Positions 62,718 through 64,000 of a stretch of 64,000 nucleotides of DNA are shown here, in pieces. The translations under genes were made by a program, and so were the position numbers. How positions within the stretch are numbered: position 1 is the stretch's first letter; each line of letters begins with the position of its first letter. The DNA is taken from positions 496,001-560,000 of the forward strand of contig NZ_JAPWKD010000032.1 in assembly GCF_028283705.1 (NCBI RefSeq), written 5' to 3'. This stretch comes from Pantoea sp. (GTDB lineage Bacteria; Pseudomonadota; Gammaproteobacteria; Enterobacterales; Enterobacteriaceae). The notes under the pieces are model-generated. The model worked only from the letters and a program-made list of their open reading frames with translations. It was not told the DNA's origin and searched no databases.

Positions 62718-64000
62718 ATCCCTGATGAACCGACACCTCACCGAACAGCAAACCCTGCCGCTGGTGGCGGCCCAGCCCGGCATCTGGATTGCCGATCAGC
62801 TGTCCCGCCATCACAATGCCTATGCGGTCGCGCACTTTATTGAATTGCAGGGTGATATCGATAGCGCCCTGCTGTGCAAAGCGATTATTGCGGGTATGCA
62901 GGAAGCCGATACGCTAAACATGGTGTTTGGCGAAGTGGACGGCGAAGCAATGCAATGGCCGCAGGCGCAGAACTTTAGCCAGCCGCAGCTCATCGATCTG
63001 CGTGCAGAAGCCGACCCCGCCGCCAAAGCCCGCGCCCTGATGCGCGCCGATATGAACGGCGATTTGCGCGTGCTGAGCGGCGCACCGCTGTATCATCATT
63101 GCCTGTTCCGGCTGGGTGAGCAGCATTGGTTCTGGTATCAGCGTTATCACCATCTGGTGGTGGATGGGTTCAGTTTTACCGCCCTGACGCGCCGCATCGC
63201 CAATCTGTACAGCGCCTGGGCACAGCAACAGCAAGCGGAACCCACCCCCTTTATCCCTTTTAGCGAAGTGGTGGAAGAGTATCAGCGCTATCAGCAATCC
63301 ACTTCCTTCACGCGTGACAGCCAGTTCTGGCGCGAAAAAGGTGCCAGCCTGCCTGCACCCGCCTCACTGTCGCCCCAGCCGCTGGCAGGACAAAGCGCCA
63401 GTACCGATTTGCTGCGTCACAGCCTGACACTGGATCGCGCCACCTTCCAGCAGCTGGTGAGCCAGCATCCTCAGCATAGCGCCGCCGATCTTGCCTTCGC
63501 GCTGGTGGGGCTATGGCTGGCCCGCCTGAGCGGGCAAAACGATTTCTCCGCTGGTTTTATCTTTATGCGCCGTATCGGTTCGGCTGCGCTGTGCGCCACT
63601 GGTCCGGTGATTAACGTGCTACCGATGGCGATCCACTACGATCCGGCACAACCGCTGGCTACGCTGGCGAATCAGTTGGCCGGTGAAGTGAAAAAGATGC
63701 GCCGCCACCAGCGCTACGATGCCGAACAGGTGATGCGCGATCTCGGGCGTCTCGGTGATGGCGATCCGCTTTACGGCCCGGTGATCAACCTGAAGATGTT
63801 TGATTATCAGCTGGATTTCGCCGGTGTAGAGGGGATTACCCATCAGCTGGCATCCGGCCCGGTGCGCGATCTGGAAATTGCCATCTACATCAGCGAGCAG
63901 GGTGAACTGACGCTGGAGCTGCTGGCGAATGCGGCACGCTACAATCTGCCCACCCTGCAACGCCATAGTCGTCGTTTCGCCTTGTTACTGGCACAACTGG
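62710..64000 (+). CDS. entF: Enterobactin synthase component F, partial (NRPS)
   Basis: The first 430 residues are present and the gene runs off the window edge. They form the condensation domain with catalytic motif HHLVVDG (H147-G153) and the start MSESLMNRHL. In the full protein, adenylation, carrier and thioesterase domains would follow (about 1290 residues in E. coli). It would activate serine, join it to dihydroxybenzoate and cyclise three units to enterobactin. The start overlaps ybdZ by 8 bases. Confidence 0.93.
   Translation, partial: MSESLMNRHLTEQQTLPLVAAQPGIWIADQLSRHHNAYAVAHFIELQGDIDSALLCKAIIAGMQEADTLNMVFGEVDGEAMQWPQAQNFSQPQLIDLRAEADPAAKARALMRADMNGDLRVLSGAPLYHHCLFRLGEQHWFWYQRYHHLVVDGFSFTALTRRIANLYSAWAQQQQAEPTPFIPFSEVVEEYQRYQQSTSFTRDSQFWREKGASLPAPASLSPQPLAGQSASTDLLRHSLTLDRATFQQLVSQHPQHSAADLAFALVGLWLARLSGQNDFSAGFIFMRRIGSAALCATGPVINVLPMAIHYDPAQPLATLANQLAGEVKKMRRHQRYDAEQVMRDLGRLGDGDPLYGPVINLKMFDYQLDFAGVEGITHQLASGPVRDLEIAIYISEQGELTLELLANAARYNLPTLQRHSRRFALLLAQL

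Overview
This window is almost entirely chromosomal core DNA from a gammaproteobacterium of the order Enterobacterales. The proteins are near-collinear with Escherichia coli counterparts, often of identical length (PepA 503 aa, ValS 951 aa, LptF 366 aa, TruB 314 aa, RimP 150 aa, NusA 495 aa, RlmE 209 aa, DacB 477 aa). A periplasmic three-subunit gluconate dehydrogenase, MiaE, a secreted family-20 hexosaminidase, pmrAB behind dacB and an enterobactin locus in the same region suggest an Erwiniaceae member such as Pantoea. That genus call is an inference. No phage, integrase, transposase or CRISPR array was seen.

Layout. 1-9600: marC, a gluconate 2-dehydrogenase operon (minus strand), a 532-bp AT-rich control region, an orphan peptide-type ABC binding protein, yjgR and yjiN. 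9600-22100: the block equivalent to E. coli minute 96 (lptFG, pepA-holC-valS, yjgM, miaE, rraB, argI with ARG boxes, the pyrL-pyrBI attenuator operon, ridA). 22100-27500: a GH20 beta-N-acetylhexosaminidase and nrdDG behind paired NrdR boxes; nrdD carries a one-base frameshift just before the glycyl-radical residue. 27400-34200: yraQ, yhbO, yhbP, yhbQ, yhbS, ubiT, ubiU, ubiV, yhbW. 34200-36100: an AraC-family regulator divergent from an odd short-chain dehydrogenase. 36100-57000: deaD-yrbN-nlpI-pnp-rpsO-truB-rbfA-infB-nusA-rimP, two tRNA genes (fMet, Leu-GAG), secG, glmM, folP, ftsH, rlmE, yhbY, greA, dacB. 57000-64000: pmrAB, then fepA divergent from fes-ybdZ-entF, with entF cut by the window edge.

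Functional groups: lipopolysaccharide export (lptFG) and its modification control (pmrAB); arginine and pyrimidine synthesis sharing carbamoyl phosphate (argI, pyrBI); anaerobic metabolism (nrdDG, ubiTUV); translation, RNA decay and ribosome maturation (deaD through rimP, rlmE, yhbY, greA); envelope growth (glmM, secG, ftsH, nlpI, dacB); ferric-enterobactin uptake and synthesis.

There is no clear new multi-gene system. The best second-look items are the nrdD frameshift with the nrdG/yraQ tail overlap, the SDR whose catalytic tyrosine is tryptophan together with its AraC-style operator, a GraL-like greA leader, and a family of 28-bp palindromes at gene ends.
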